NCBI GenBank assembly: GCA_947561585.1
Contig: CANNZV010001165.1
Coordinates: 186,001-250,000, forward strand
Direction of reading: 5' to 3'
DNA length: 64,000 nt
Source: Caprella mutica
Lineage: Eukaryota > Arthropoda > Malacostraca > Amphipoda > Caprellidae
Within the stretch, counting starts at the first letter, position 1, and every line of letters starts with the position of its first letter. Under the pieces are notes generated by a model that was not told the origin of the DNA, ran no database searches, and worked only from the letters and a program-made list of their open reading frames with translations. The translations under genes and the position numbers were made by a program. Positions 43,633-55,344 of the stretch are shown here, piece by piece.

Positions 43633-45314
43633 GTGTGCAGACGTTTCGTAGACAGACGTTTCGTAGACAGACATTTCGTTGACAGACATTTCGTTGACAA
43701 ATTTTCATAAATGGGATATTAACACGCTCTAATGTTTCAAAACATGTACTTCGACAGAATAATGTATCAAACGATCAAATTACAAAATAGGATAATTGTA
43801 TAACTTGAATTGAAAATAAATTTCAATAGCTTTACTACTTTAATACTAAACCAAAACTATTCAATAATAACAGGTTATTTTAAAGTAATTTAAAAATTGT
43901 GGTTCGAGTTACGTTTGTGATTATAAAATTAAAACAATAATATTTCCGCTCAATAATTTACATTTCATTTATCACCCTCCATAAATTGTTTCTTTATATT
44001 TATTTGTCTGTCTGTGGTCTGTCACACTTTTGGAAATATTCAGAAATTAGGCTAAATATGTTAACAAGTGGTAGCTTTAATATTAATTCTAATATGAGTG
44101 AAATAAATGATTTAATTAGCTGAAAATATTTAAAATCTACAGAGCAAGTATTTTTAAAGAACTATTTGCAACCTCTGTCATAAAATTTATTTACTCTATG
44201 TCTATGAAATATTAGATACGATATAATTATATTATTATTGTCATTACTCAGTTAATAGCTCCATTTAAATATGAGGTCACAGACCAAAGTGAAGATAGTT
44301 AAATTACACAAATATTGATAGTGATGCATTTGATAACACGTTATTCTTAACGGGCAAATACACTAGATACTATAATAAGAGCCGCGTCCATCCGTGTGTC
44401 ACAATTTTATTAGGAAATACATATTAAAAGGAGTTTCAAATCATTTGTGGCAGTATCATGACTACCGACTACAATAATATTGAAACTAATTATTAAAAAA
44501 AATTAAATTCATATTTTGGCTTTTGAAAGATTTTTCTGTTTAATCAGAATATTGGTACCATACTCGAAAACTTGACTACTGCGAGTTTTCTGTAATTGAG
44601 TGGTAATCCTAGATTAAAATCTAGATTTAATATAAAAAACTTGCTGTTGAATGTCTGTCGATACTTTGGTTATTGTTTTACCAAAAAGTGATTCTTTGAA
44701 TCCAGTTGTTGGCTTCAAAATACTAAAAGTTCAGAGTTATCGAACGATATCCCATCTTTGAATTTGTGATCCTCCAAGAAAAAATATGAGCTTATTACAT
44801 AATATTGTTGAACTAATAAATTATTATTGATATTCTTAAAGTACTCGAAACGTCACATTTACCCAAGCCAATTAACACGGCAAGATACTAATAGGCAGTT
44901 GTGACACACGGCTACTTATAGACAAAGATTTAGACATAAGAATGTTCTTTTGAGTGTGGATACAGTCATTTAGATTTCAATGATTTCATTATTTGATGCG
45001 ATATATATGACATATATTTTTTAGTTTTGTCTTGCATATACAATTTTTCAAATTACTTTGCAATAATTTGTTATTATTGAATAGTTTTGGTTTAGTATTA
45101 AAGTAGACAAACAATTGAAATTTATTTGATAGTTTTCCTCCTTACCAGTATTTTATTTCATAATTTGATCGTGTGATACATTATTCTGTCAAAGTACATG
45201 TTTTGTAACATTAGTGTGTTAATATCCATCTTACGTAAATTTGTAGACGAAACGTCTTGTCGACGAAAAGTCCTGTCAACGAAAAGTCCTGTTGACGAAA
45301 CGTCTGTCAACCTG
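43633..45314. mobile_element. Foldback element F6 with arrays of an ACAGACGTTTCGTAG unit
   Basis: The left array (43641-43700) has four units of ACAGACGTTTCGTAG or CATTTCGTTGAC type, and the inverted right array (45244-45310) has four. Inverted homology extends inwards (ACACGCTCTAATGTTTC near 43730 against TTTTGTAACATTAGTG near 45200). GCTAGGTG flanks both sides (43625-43632, 45315-45322), an 8-bp match with a mismatch at the ninth base. The unit resembles that of F4 (GACGTTTCGT). The centre is AT-rich and non-coding. Confidence 0.78.
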
Positions 45315-45329
45315 GCTAGGTGTATATGG

Positions 45330-46115
45330 ATTAATTCATAAGTCACAACTCACAAGTGCTTGAAGTAATATTAATGGTCAACCTGATTTGATTAATTGTA
45401 GGGAATATCCAAACTTCCAAATTACCCATGTTTCAGAGCCTCAGAAGCACAGTTCCTCTTAAACATGGGTAATTTAGAAGTTTGAGGCAGAGCCGCAGAG
45501 AGAGGCTTGTAAACTGCAAGCCAATATATGAGCCAAAATTTCAGAAAAAAATGAGTCAACCCAATTTGGCTCATTTTTGAAAATTTCAAGCCAAAATTAA
45601 GCTAATTAACATGAGAACATCCAAGTAAAATAGTATGATTCATAAACTCTCTAGGTATTTGTCTTTCCAGCTCTCTCCAAAAATAGGTAGGTAAGTTAAA
45701 TAACAATTTCTCTCCAAGACCAAAATTATAAAATTATCATAAATTCTATTCAAAATTACATTGTATAATTTGTATAGCATAAGAAAAAATTAGATATTTC
45801 TTGCCATTTGGCCGGGCATTTGTAATTGAAGGGCTCAAAATGACTGTCACAAACTCTCCATTAAAAAAGGTGAGTTCCATGTTTCAGGGGCTGGAAAATT
45901 GTAAGCCAATTTTGAGCCAAAATTTCACAAAAATTCTGAGCAAAGCCAATTTTCTCTCATTTTTTGAAGATTTCAAGCCAAAATTAACATGGGAGCATAG
46001 GAATTAATTCAAAATTTTAAGCGAATTAGACATATCTGAATTTTGACCTTTTTAAATCTAAGCAAATTAATTGGCTTCAACTGACATACTCTTATACATG
46101 GGGTGAGTTGAGCTC
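45330..46115. repeat. Dispersed repeat with GCCAATTTTGAGCC motifs
   Basis: Two successive blocks (45500-45610 and 45890-46080) share AAGCCAATTTTGAGCCAAAATTTCA and similar phrases in shorter identical runs. The second matches 15226-15360 plus 15944-15975, where a TTAA MITE interrupts it. No coding potential. Confidence 0.55.
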
Positions 46116-46120
46116 AACAT

Positions 46121-46515
46121 GGGGTACCAAAATAGAATCACCGAAACGGACCGATTGAGGACCAAAACGGACCGATTGGGGACCATAACAGACCAAATGG
46201 GGACCAAACCGGATCTAATCGGCCAGTCTGCAGAATATTGAACATTTTTCCAAGACTCTGCGGGAGTTTTTGATTAAATTTTAGAAATTGGAGATCTCTG
46301 CGGGAGATCTTGAATTAATTCCTATGTTACTATTAATTTAGCTGCGTGAGATTCTGAATCTGCTGCTGAGAGTCAGAGAGTAGCTCTCTCTCGAATTAAA
46401 GTCTCTGTGGGAGAAGACACATTCTGCAGACTGGCTGGACCACAATTGGTCCGTTTTGGACCACAATTGGTCCGTTTTGGTACTCAATTGGTCCGATTCG
46501 GTGATTCTATACACC
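46121..46515. mobile_element. Foldback element F7 with a GGACCAAAACGGACCGATTG unit
   Basis: The left part (46131-46215) and the inverted right part (46437-46510) share ATAGAATCACCGAA followed by tandem CGGACCGATTG...GGACC units of about 20 bp. Within these, GGCCAGTCTGCAGAAT (46219) and its complement (46421-46437) form an inner inverted repeat. The ends are about GGGGTACC and GGTGT (reversed). No target duplication could be defined. Confidence 0.65.
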
Positions 46516-46519
46516 GTTG

Positions 46520-47895
46520 AGACATATTTTACTACCAGTCTGCAGAATATGGGAGATGTTAGGGATATTCTCCTCTGAACAATTTTGAATTAATTCCTAT
46601 ATTTACAATAATTTTGCTACAAACAGAATAAGAGATCAAACAATTTACCAGTTTCTGCTGCCAGTGCGCCTGGCTTTACTACCTGGGGGAACATAGGAAT
46701 TAATTATAAAGTTTAACATATAAAAGATGACTCAGATGAGAATTAATATGCATATATTTTTAACTTTTCTTTGTAGGAATGTGCTTGTTAGAGGTCTGAT
46801 AATGATGCCAAAATGTTTAAATTTGAAAAATGATTGAAAAAACACTTTTTAGACTGGCAGCCACTCTGGAAATTACCTTAGGGTGCTAACAGATGAATTT
46901 TAGAGCCCTTAGAGGCTAAATGCTGCAGATTATATAGTTCCCAATAATTTATTACTGTATTTTAAGGTTTGCTAAACTCCAACAGAGTCATCAATTGGAG
47001 TGGACCCTTCAATTGTCATGAAGGGTAAACATCATGGTATGTACTATGTAAAATTGTAAAATAAATGATTTTCTTTTCCTGGCAATGAATATTGTATCAT
47101 TGTGAACATTGTTATATGATACAAGAATGTCAATTTGCCAAACGGAGTTTTAAGCTAAATTTTATTTTATAATTTGGCATAATTATGGCTAGTCTGTTTG
47201 CTTACATTTAATTATAATATAATGAATTATTAATGTATTTATTTATTATTCTGTGTTTCATTCACACCATGATTCCAGTCTCCAGAATACTGTGTGTTTC
47301 AAGATTTTTGATATTTTTCAGTGGCTTTCAATTGTAGTTATACTGACAAAAAATAATTCACAAAAATGTTCAGTAAGAGTGGATTTTTATTGATTAATAA
47401 CAAGAAATACATATTATTTTGCTGCACACAAAGATTCGTCAGCTTCAAAGCATTAAGTGCTACACTCTGGGACATTCTCGCGATGTTCTTCTGAAAATCT
47501 CTTCACTACATTGATAAGTTGACCACACCATTCAGCAGTCTATGCAGTACCCCATGCATTTCTTTTGGTCACTACCAGCTTCAGTCTGAATTGGCACCTT
47601 CTTTCATGAACAAGTAAAAGTGCGAGCATTTCTTGCAAGTGCCAACTGAATCCTGTACAAATGATAGCAACCTGTCCCAGTTTTTTGGTAGCATCAATCC
47701 AACCCTTTGATGCTTAGCGTGGCCGATTGTCAAGATATATTTTGTACCGTAAAGCTCATACAACGGACGTTACATGTACCAGAAAAGTGTCTGCTATGCC
47801 GATCAATGGACGCTATGACGGACTGAGAATTTACTTCAGTTGGATATTTAAACTTGCAAGTTTTCTTTAACAGCATTTCAAAGAAACGCTTATGA
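46520..47895. other. No gene recognised
   Basis: A further copy of CCAGTCTGCAGAATAT lies at 46536, next to F7. The rest holds short frames only, including a 60-codon minus frame at 47581-47763 without recognisable features. Confidence 0.4.
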
Positions 47896-47899
47896 AGCA

Positions 47900-48190
47900 T
47901 TATCTTTGCTGGAAACCATAATTATCTTCCTACCAAATTATGTACACTATTATATAAATATTATATAGCCCAGCTACTAAGCAATAATAAACTAATCTTC
48001 TTTGCAACAAACTGACACCATTTCCGTTGTAATACGCGTAACGCATTCAAAATAATGGACTCAAACAGAACTGGTGAAACGAAGCCTATGATTGGCTAAG
48101 TGGCTCTAGTTGAAGTGATGACACTGTAAACGGCTCTCAAAAGTAATATAATGGGATCTACACTTCTTCTATTAAATGTTCTGTGGGTAG
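47900..48190. repeat. Inverted second copy of the CRE/CCAAT repeat
   Basis: Matches 42085-42370 in reverse complement, including GATTGGCTAAGTGG and the GTGATGACACTG position, where the CRE is mutated. Flanking sequence TTACCAAATTATGTACAC is also shared. Confidence 0.65.
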
Positions 48191-48199
48191 CGTCGGACC

Positions 48200-48519
48200 G
48201 GGTGGCTTTGCGCATTTTCCGCATACTTTGATTTTACGAAAAAACTAGAGAAGTCAGCAATCTGATATTTTGTGTGCAGATAGATGAAGGGTAGACCTAG
48301 GTGCACACCAAGTTTCAACTCTAAGTTCAATAGAAAAAAGTAATCATCGAAAAACTGTGCGCAAAGATCGTGGGGATAAACCAGGTGAATTTTGCGCAAT
48401 TACCGGGTGTACTTGCGCACTTCGCAAATTCACCCAATGTGAAACTGTGCAGTGCGCGAGTTCACCCTATGTATAAACTGTGAATAGAAAATCTAACCCC
48501 GATATGCTATGCAACTGCC
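48200..48519. other. Transition into the minisatellite with GCGCAA/TTCACCC motifs
   Basis: Degenerate short repeats such as TTTGCGCAATTACC, TTGCGCACTTCGC and GTTCACCC occur between 48205 and 48475. They resemble the short-unit arrays F9 and F10 and lead directly into diverged 22-bp units (CAACTGCCGTGAATCTGC). Confidence 0.4.
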
Positions 48520-51500
48520 GTGAATCTGCCCAATCTTCCATGTAACTGCCCCAATCTGCTGTGGAATTGCCGTGAGTCTGCTGTGGAATTGCCGTGAGTC
48601 TGCTGTGGAATTGTCGTGAGTCTGCTGTGGAATTGTCGTGAGTCTGCTGTGGAATTGTCGTGAGTCTGCTGTGGAATTGCCGTGAGTCTCCTGTGGAATT
48701 GCCGTGAGTCTGCTGTGGAATTGCCGTGAGTCTGCTGTGGAATTGCCGTGAGTCTGCTGTGGAATTGCCGTGAGTCTGCTGTGGAATTGCCGTGAGTCTG
48801 CTGTGGAATTGCCGTGAGTCTGCTGTGGTATTGCCGTGAGTCTGCTGTGGTATTGCCGTGAGTCTGCTGTGGTATTGCCGTGAGTCTGCTGTGGTATTGC
48901 CGTGAGTCTGCTGTGGTATTGCCGTGAGTCTGCTGTGGTATTGCCGTGAGTCTGCTGTGGTATTGCCGTGAGTCTGCTGTGGTATTGCCGTGAGTCTGCT
49001 GTGGTATTGCCGTGAGTCTGCTGTGGTATTGCCGTGAGTCTGCTGTGGTATTGCCGTGAGTCTGCTGTGGTATTGCCGTGAGTCTGCTGTGGTATTGCCG
49101 TGAGTCTGCTGTGGTATTGCCGTGAGTCTGCTGTGGTATTGCCGTGAGTCTGCTGTGGTATTGCCGTGAGTCTGCTGTGGTATTGCCGTGAGTCTGCTGT
49201 GGTATTGCCGTGAGTCTGCTGTGGTATTGCCGTGAGTCTGCTGTGGTATTGCCGTGAGTCTGCTGTGGTATTGCCGTGAGTCTGCTGTGGTATTGCCGTG
49301 AGTCTGCTGTGGAATTGCCGTGAGTCTGCTGTGGAATTGCCGTGAGTCTGCTGTGGAATTGCCGTGAGTCTGCTGTGGAATTGCCGTGAGTCTGCTGTGG
49401 AATTGCCGTGAGTCTGCTGTGGAATTGCCGTGAGTCTGCTGTGGAATTGCCGTGAGTCTGCTGTGGAATTGCCGTGAGTCTGCTGTGGAATTGCCGTGAG
49501 TCTGCTGTGGAATTGCCGTGAGTCTGCTGTGGAATTGCCGTGAGTCTGCTGTGGAATTGCCGTGAGTCTGCTGTGGAATTGCCGTGAGTCTGCTGTGGAA
49601 TTGCCGTGAGTCTGCTGTGGAATTGCCGTGAGTCTGCTGTGGAATTGCCGTGAGTCTGCTGTGGAATTGCCGTGAGTCTGCTGTGGAATTGCCGTGAGTC
49701 TGCTGTGGAATTGCCGTGAGTCTGCTGTGGAATTGCCGTGAGTCTGCTGTGGAATTGCCGCGAGTATGCTGTGGAATTGCCGTGAGTCTGCTGTGGAATT
49801 GCCGTGAGTCTGCTGTGGAATTGCCGTGAGTCTGCTGTGGAATTGCCGTGAGTCTGCTGTGGAATTGCCGTGAGTCTGCTGTGGAATTGCCGTGAGTCTG
49901 CTGTGGAATTGCCGTGAGTCTGCTGTGGAATTGCCGTGAGTCTGCTGTGGAATTGCCGTGAGTCTGCTGTGGAATTGCCGTGAGTCTGCTGTGGAATTGC
50001 CGTGAGTCTGCTGTGGAATTGCCGTGAGTCTGCTGTGGAATTGCCGTGAGTCTGCTGTGGAATTGCCGTGAGTCTGCTGTGGAATTGCCGTGAGTCTGCT
50101 GTGGAATTGCCGTGAGTCTGCTGTGGAATTGCCGTGAGTCTGCTGTGCAATTGCCTTGAGTCTGCTGTGCAATTGCCTTGAGTCTGCTGTGCAATTGCCT
50201 TGAGTCTGCTGTGCAATTGCCTTGAGTCTGCTGTGCAATTGCCTTGAGTCTGCTGTGCAATTGCCTTGAGTCTGCTGTGCAATTGCCTTGAGTCTGCTGT
50301 GCAATTGCCTTGAGTTTGCTTTGCAATTGCCTTGAGGTTGCTGTGCAATTGCCGTGAGGTTGCTGTGCAATTGCCGTGAGTCTGCTGTGCAATTGCCGTG
50401 AGTCTGCTGTGCAATTGCCGTGAGTCTGCTGTGCAATTGCCGTGAGTCTGCTGTGCAATTGCCGCGAGTCTGCTGTGCAATTGCCGCGAGTCTGCTGTGC
50501 AATTGCCGCGAGTCTGCTGTGCAATTGCCGCGAGTCTGCTGTGCAATTGCCGCGAGTCTGCTGTGCAATTGCCGCGAGTCTGCTGTGCAATTGCCGCGAG
50601 TCTGCTGTGCAATTGCCGCGAGTCTGCTGTGCAATTGCCGCGAGTCTGCTGTGCAATTGCCGCGAGTCTGCTGTGCAATTGCCGCGAGTCTGCTGTGCAA
50701 TTGCCGCGAGTCTGCTGTGCAATTGCCGCGAGTCTGCTGTGCAATTGCCGCGAGTCTGCTGTGCAATTGCCGCGAGTCTGCTGTGCAATTGCCGCGAGTC
50801 TGCTGTGCAATTGCCGCGAGTCTGCTGTGCAATTGCCGCGAGTCTGCTGTGCAATTGCCGCGAGTCTGCTGTGCAATTGCCGCGAGTCTGCTGTGCAATT
50901 GCCGCGAGTCTGCTGTGCAATTGCCGCGAGTCTGCTGTGCAATTGCCGCGAGTCTGCTGTGCAATTGCCGCGAGTCTGCTGTGGTATTGCCGTGAGTCTG
51001 CTGTGCAATTGCCGTGAGTCTGCTGTGCAATTGCCGTGAGTCTGCTGTGGAATTGCTGTGAGTCTGCTGTGAGTCTGCTGTGGAATTGCCGTGAGTCTGC
51101 TGTGGAATTGCCGCGAGTCTGCTGTGGAATTGCCGCGAGTCTGCTGTGGAATTGCCGCGAGTCTGCTGTGGAATTGCCGCGAGTCTGCTGTGCAATTGCC
51201 GCGAGTCTGCTGTGGTATTGCCGTGAGTCTGCTGTGCAATTGCCGTGAGTCTGCTGTGCAATTGCCGTGAGTCTGCTGTGGAATTGCCGTGAGTCTGCTG
51301 TGGAATTGCCGTGAGTCTGCTGTGGAATTGCCGTGAGTCTGCTGTGGAATTGCCGTGAGTCTGCTGTGGAATTGCCGTGAGTCTGCTGTGGAATTGCCGT
51401 GAGTCTGCTGTGGAATTGCCGTGAGTCTGCTGTGGAATTGCCGTGAGTCTGCTGTGGAATTGCCGTGAGTCTGCTGTGGAATTGCCGTGAGTCTGCTGTG

Positions 51501-51553
51501 GAATTGCCGTGAGTCTGCTGTGGAATTGCCGTGAGTCTGCTGGGAATGCCGTG
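48520..51553. repeat. 22-bp minisatellite, about 138 copies
   Basis: The unit is CTGCTGTGGAA followed by TTGCCGTGAGT. Variants occur in homogeneous blocks: GGAATTGCCGTG (about 48530-48825), GGTATTGCCGTG (48826-49305), GGAATTGCCGTG (49306-50145), GCAATTGCCTTG (50146-50330), GCAATTGCCGCG (50456-50975), then mixed and GGAATTGCCGTG up to the gap. Because 22 is not a multiple of three and no frame contains a stop, all three minus frames stay open for 817-1302 codons and three plus frames for up to 191. These are not genes. Confidence 0.97.
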
Positions 51554-52322
51554 NNNNNNNNNNNNNNNNNNNNNNNNNNNNNNNNNNNNNNNNNNNNNNN
51601 NNNNNNNNNNNNNNNNNNNNNNNNNNNNNNNNNNNNNNNNNNNNNNNNNNNNNNNNNNNNNNNNNNNNNNNNNNNNNNNNNNNNNNNNNNNNNNNNNNNN
51701 NNNNNNNNNNNNNNNNNNNNNNNNNNNNNNNNNNNNNNNNNNNNNNNNNNNNNNNNNNNNNNNNNNNNNNNNNNNNNNNNNNNNNNNNNNNNNNNNNNNN
51801 NNNNNNNNNNNNNNNNNNNNNNNNNNNNNNNNNNNNNNNNNNNNNNNNNNNNNNNNNNNNNNNNNNNNNNNNNNNNNNNNNNNNNNNNNNNNNNNNNNNN
51901 NNNNNNNNNNNNNNNNNNNNNNNNNNNNNNNNNNNNNNNNNNNNNNNNNNNNNNNNNNNNNNNNNNNNNNNNNNNNNNNNNNNNNNNNNNNNNNNNNNNN
52001 NNNNNNNNNNNNNNNNNNNNNNNNNNNNNNNNNNNNNNNNNNNNNNNNNNNNNNNNNNNNNNNNNNNNNNNNNNNNNNNNNNNNNNNNNNNNNNNNNNNN
52101 NNNNNNNNNNNNNNNNNNNNNNNNNNNNNNNNNNNNNNNNNNNNNNNNNNNNNNNNNNNNNNNNNNNNNNNNNNNNNNNNNNNNNNNNNNNNNNNNNNNN
52201 NNNNNNNNNNNNNNNNNNNNNNNNNNNNNNNNNNNNNNNNNNNNNNNNNNNNNNNNNNNNNNNNNNNNNNNNNNNNNNNNNNNNNNNNNNNNNNNNNNNN
52301 NNNNNNNNNNNNNNNNNNNNNN
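51554..52322. other. Assembly gap (769 N)
   Basis: An unresolved run of N starts inside the minisatellite, one base after a unit with a one-base deletion (CTGGGAATGCC). The array is collapsed or incomplete, so the copy number is a minimum. The sequence after the gap is not minisatellite. Confidence 0.99.
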
Positions 52323-53083
52323 CTCTTAGGACAGTAACCTCAGTGCAACCTCTTACACTCAAGGGGGCTTCTGAACCTCCACCCCTCCCCCCACACCCCA
52401 TCAGCTATAGCAAGTCAGGAATATAGGTTCAGTAGTTGGAAACAGTTCTTAGAACCACTTGGGCCCTTTTTTTTAACCTTTTTTTTCTGGCCCTAAAAAA
52501 ATCATCTGACCTTTGTCACCCCCTCTTGAAAAAGACATTTTTCAGACTTTGATTCCTTACACCTCCGTCACTTTTACGCATAGGCTATTGATTTAGAACT
52601 CATTTGAAAGAGGAAGCATGGCGCATTAGGGTGGAGCAAAAAAAAAACACTTTTTTTGATATTGATATGCAATTATCTGTTGAAAGTTGTGAAATGACAT
52701 CGGATTGAAGCACAATAAATTTCAGGCGAAAATATTGATGTTTACAGGCGGCAATAGACCATAGAGTTTTTGATATTTTTGGGAAAACGTATTTTGATTA
52801 CATTTTTGATATTTTTGGGAAAACGTATTTTGATTACGTTTTTGATATTTTTGGGAAAAGTTTTGATTCTTTTTGTACTTTTTAATGAAAAACTTACCTA
52901 CAATTAATGACTAAATGTCGCTATTAAGTACAAACTATGCCTTTGTGTAATTTGAAGGCATTTGAAGATTGTTTATAGGTGGCAACAATACAAAAACTGT
53001 TAAAATGGGCCATTTCTTACTATTTTCAACTTAATCTTCCCCTAAGGATTTTTCTACCTCAATTATTTAGTTCAATTAATTCC
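52323..53083. repeat. AT-rich DNA with a 37-bp tandem repeat at 52766-52860
   Basis: TTTTTGATATTTTTGGG followed by AAAACGTATTTTGATTAC is repeated about 2.6 times at 52766-52860. AGGGTGGAGCAAAAAA at 52629 looks like a transposon terminus, but no partner was found. No gene is present. Confidence 0.6.
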
Positions 53084-54388
53084 TTAAGGGCACCGTTCCC
53101 AGATTTTGAAAAGTTTTTTTATTATTGAAGCTACGGTTGTGAAACTTTGTACACTTATAAAAATGAATTCCAAGATGTTTTAGTGTCTGATATTTTTTCG
53201 ATTCGACCCATAGAAAACGAGCTATTCGAATTTCGAACAGTGTGTAAATTAATGAATGGATACTACAATTTTGTAGCTTTGACATTATGGTTTTTTGCAT
53301 CCGATTCTCTACAAACTGTGGAAGTGTTTTTATTTTATTTTTCGAATTGGTTTTCAAATTATTGAAACTTTTAGTGAAACAAAAAAATTGAAAAAATATA
53401 AATTGCAAAATTCAATATTTTGAAAAATAATTCAAAAATTGAATGAAACTCTTCCAGAGTTTGTAGAGAATTCCGGGGAGAATCGAATGCAAAAAACGCA
53501 AAGCCGTAGCTTCTACCAAAAAAAAAGCCTTTGGCTTTTGAATTACATGATTTGTAGATATCTTAAGTAACGAGTAATCTCCCATTCAAAATTTGATAAT
53601 CTGGCACGCAGCATACTACTCTCGGGAAGGTCTGCGGGTAACTGAGGAATATTTCTTCGCAAACCTTAGTGGGCATGTTATTAGTGGTAGGTTAGATACC
53701 AGATATAGCGAGATAATTAATTATTGCGACTTATAATTGGCTTAGAGATGGTTTTTAGAGTACATATTGACTCCCTACCCCCCAGCCCTCTTTTCCCTTT
53801 CTCCCTCTTCCCAGGGGGGTTAGAGTTACACGATACCTCTGGTATTTTGCACACACTATAAGAAGGTTATAAAGCAACTATTTACACAATAAAAAAAAGT
53901 TAAAATTTTGAGATTTCTTCAGGGACGATCTCCTTAAAAGATATAAAAACTTAGTTACAAAAGAAATTAGAAATAAAAAGAAATCTTACTTTGAAAGAAA
54001 TTTTTTTTATTACAAATCAGATATGAAAAACACTTGGAACTTGATAAATAATTTGATGAAGGGTACTACAAAACAATGCAAGACAGTCATTTCTTTAACT
54101 GATTATGAAGGTAATAGGATTACCGACCCAATTTCCGTTGCCAATAAATTTAATGAATACGTCTCTTCCATTGGAGAGACATAAATTCTAGTTTTCCTCA
54201 TCAATTTGATGGACATATGGGGTATTTAACGGGCAATTATGTAGATTCTTGATAATGATAATATGATAATGATAATATGATACCTCTGGTATTTTGCACA
54301 CACTATAAGAAGGTTATAAAGCAACTATTTACACAATAAAAAAAAGATAACATTTTGAGATTTCTTCGGGGACGGTCCCCTTAAGCAT
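53084..54388. repeat. Candidate TTAA element M3 with direct repeats around a LINE fragment
   Basis: TTAAGGGCACCGTTCCC at 53084 could be the left end, and GGGACGATCTCCTTAA at 53922-53937 or GGGGACGGTCCCCTTAA at 54368-54384 the right end. The last about 105 bp occur twice in direct orientation (53833-53937 and 54280-54384), on both sides of a LINE fragment. The inverted match of the termini is weak, so the element call is tentative. Confidence 0.4.
53936..54235 (+). pseudogene. LINE ORF2 fragment (same family as 11580-15045)
   Basis: About 300 bp, nearly identical to the reverse complement of 14700-15000, covering KNTWNLINNLMKGTTKQ and the NKFNEY segment upstream of RT. The frame is closed at GAGACATAA. 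It lacks the RT domain on the 3' side. Confidence 0.8.
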
Positions 54389-55344
54389 AATTCGTTTATG
54401 AATTAACAATATCCCTCAATTAAAACATAATAAACCAATCTTTAGAGGTGGCTAAGTACTTATATGCATTGACAAAATTAACCAATTGATAGTCCTTCTC
54501 TGAGATTAATAAAAAAAAAATATGAACTTGACTAACTTTGTTACCCTAGTCTTTGCGCATCCAAGGATACCTATATATTCAATCTTCGTTAAAAATTGAC
54601 GAAGATAGACCTTGAGTCCCAAAAAATATAAAAAGGACTACTTTTCAGGAGAGCCAAAAGAGTAAAAACTTTTTTTCTTATTTCCAGAGTAGGAATTTAG
54701 AAATGAATTAGACTCTATTTCGTTGCCCAAGTCTTTGTGCATCCTTACAATCGCTGTAGGTTGAAAATGGACGGAGGAGATACATTTCTTTAGCCCACCT
54801 TAAAAACACGTTTTCTTCCATAACTCATTTGCTATGAAGATAAGATGATTTTCACCATTAACAAAAAATATTCTTCTTTCAATGTTTTATATGTGTATCA
54901 AATTTTACAATTAACAATAAATAAATGAAAATCTTGGGGGGACGATCCTTTTAACGTCCTCTGATTTGTTGCCCAACTAATTTTGGCTTATTCTCCTAAA
55001 TTTTTCTTATTCCTCCCTCCAAAATATCTTCATTAAATGATTAATTACACATAAACTGTAAACATTGGAATTAATTAGGAATTAGACTCCAAGGTGTTGA
55101 AAAGATATATTTTCCCTCAAAAACTTCTCCAAAGATGCTTGGTGACATGAATTCACTTTGCAGACCCTGCATAGCTGACTGTTGCATTACTTAATGCTAC
55201 TTATGATATTTAGTATATTGTCTTTAATTATAAATTTGTAAATTTCAGTAGGCCATGTCTGATTATCCTGACTTGTAGGGACATCTAAAAGATTTTTTTT
55301 CTGATCCTGTAAAATCTAATTGCCTTTGACTCGCACTTACTTAC

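Noticed and set aside
2842..45314. Helitron or Helentron origin for the short-unit elements
   Set aside because: Their ends are inverted and flanked by 8-10-bp duplications, which Helitrons do not make. No TC...CTRR ends were seen.
48520..51553. CRISPR array
   Set aside because: There are no unique spacers; the units are directly adjacent 22-bp copies. The DNA is eukaryotic.
48467..52401. Very long minus-strand frames (817, 910 and 1302 codons) and plus-strand frames up to 305 codons
   Set aside because: They are translations of a 22-bp tandem repeat in all three phases, partly running through N bases. A stop-free unit whose length is not a multiple of three opens every frame. No coding signal.
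53076..53408. 110-codon minus-strand frame
   Set aside because: Lies in the candidate TTAA repeat M3, is AT-driven in composition, and has no recognisable feature.
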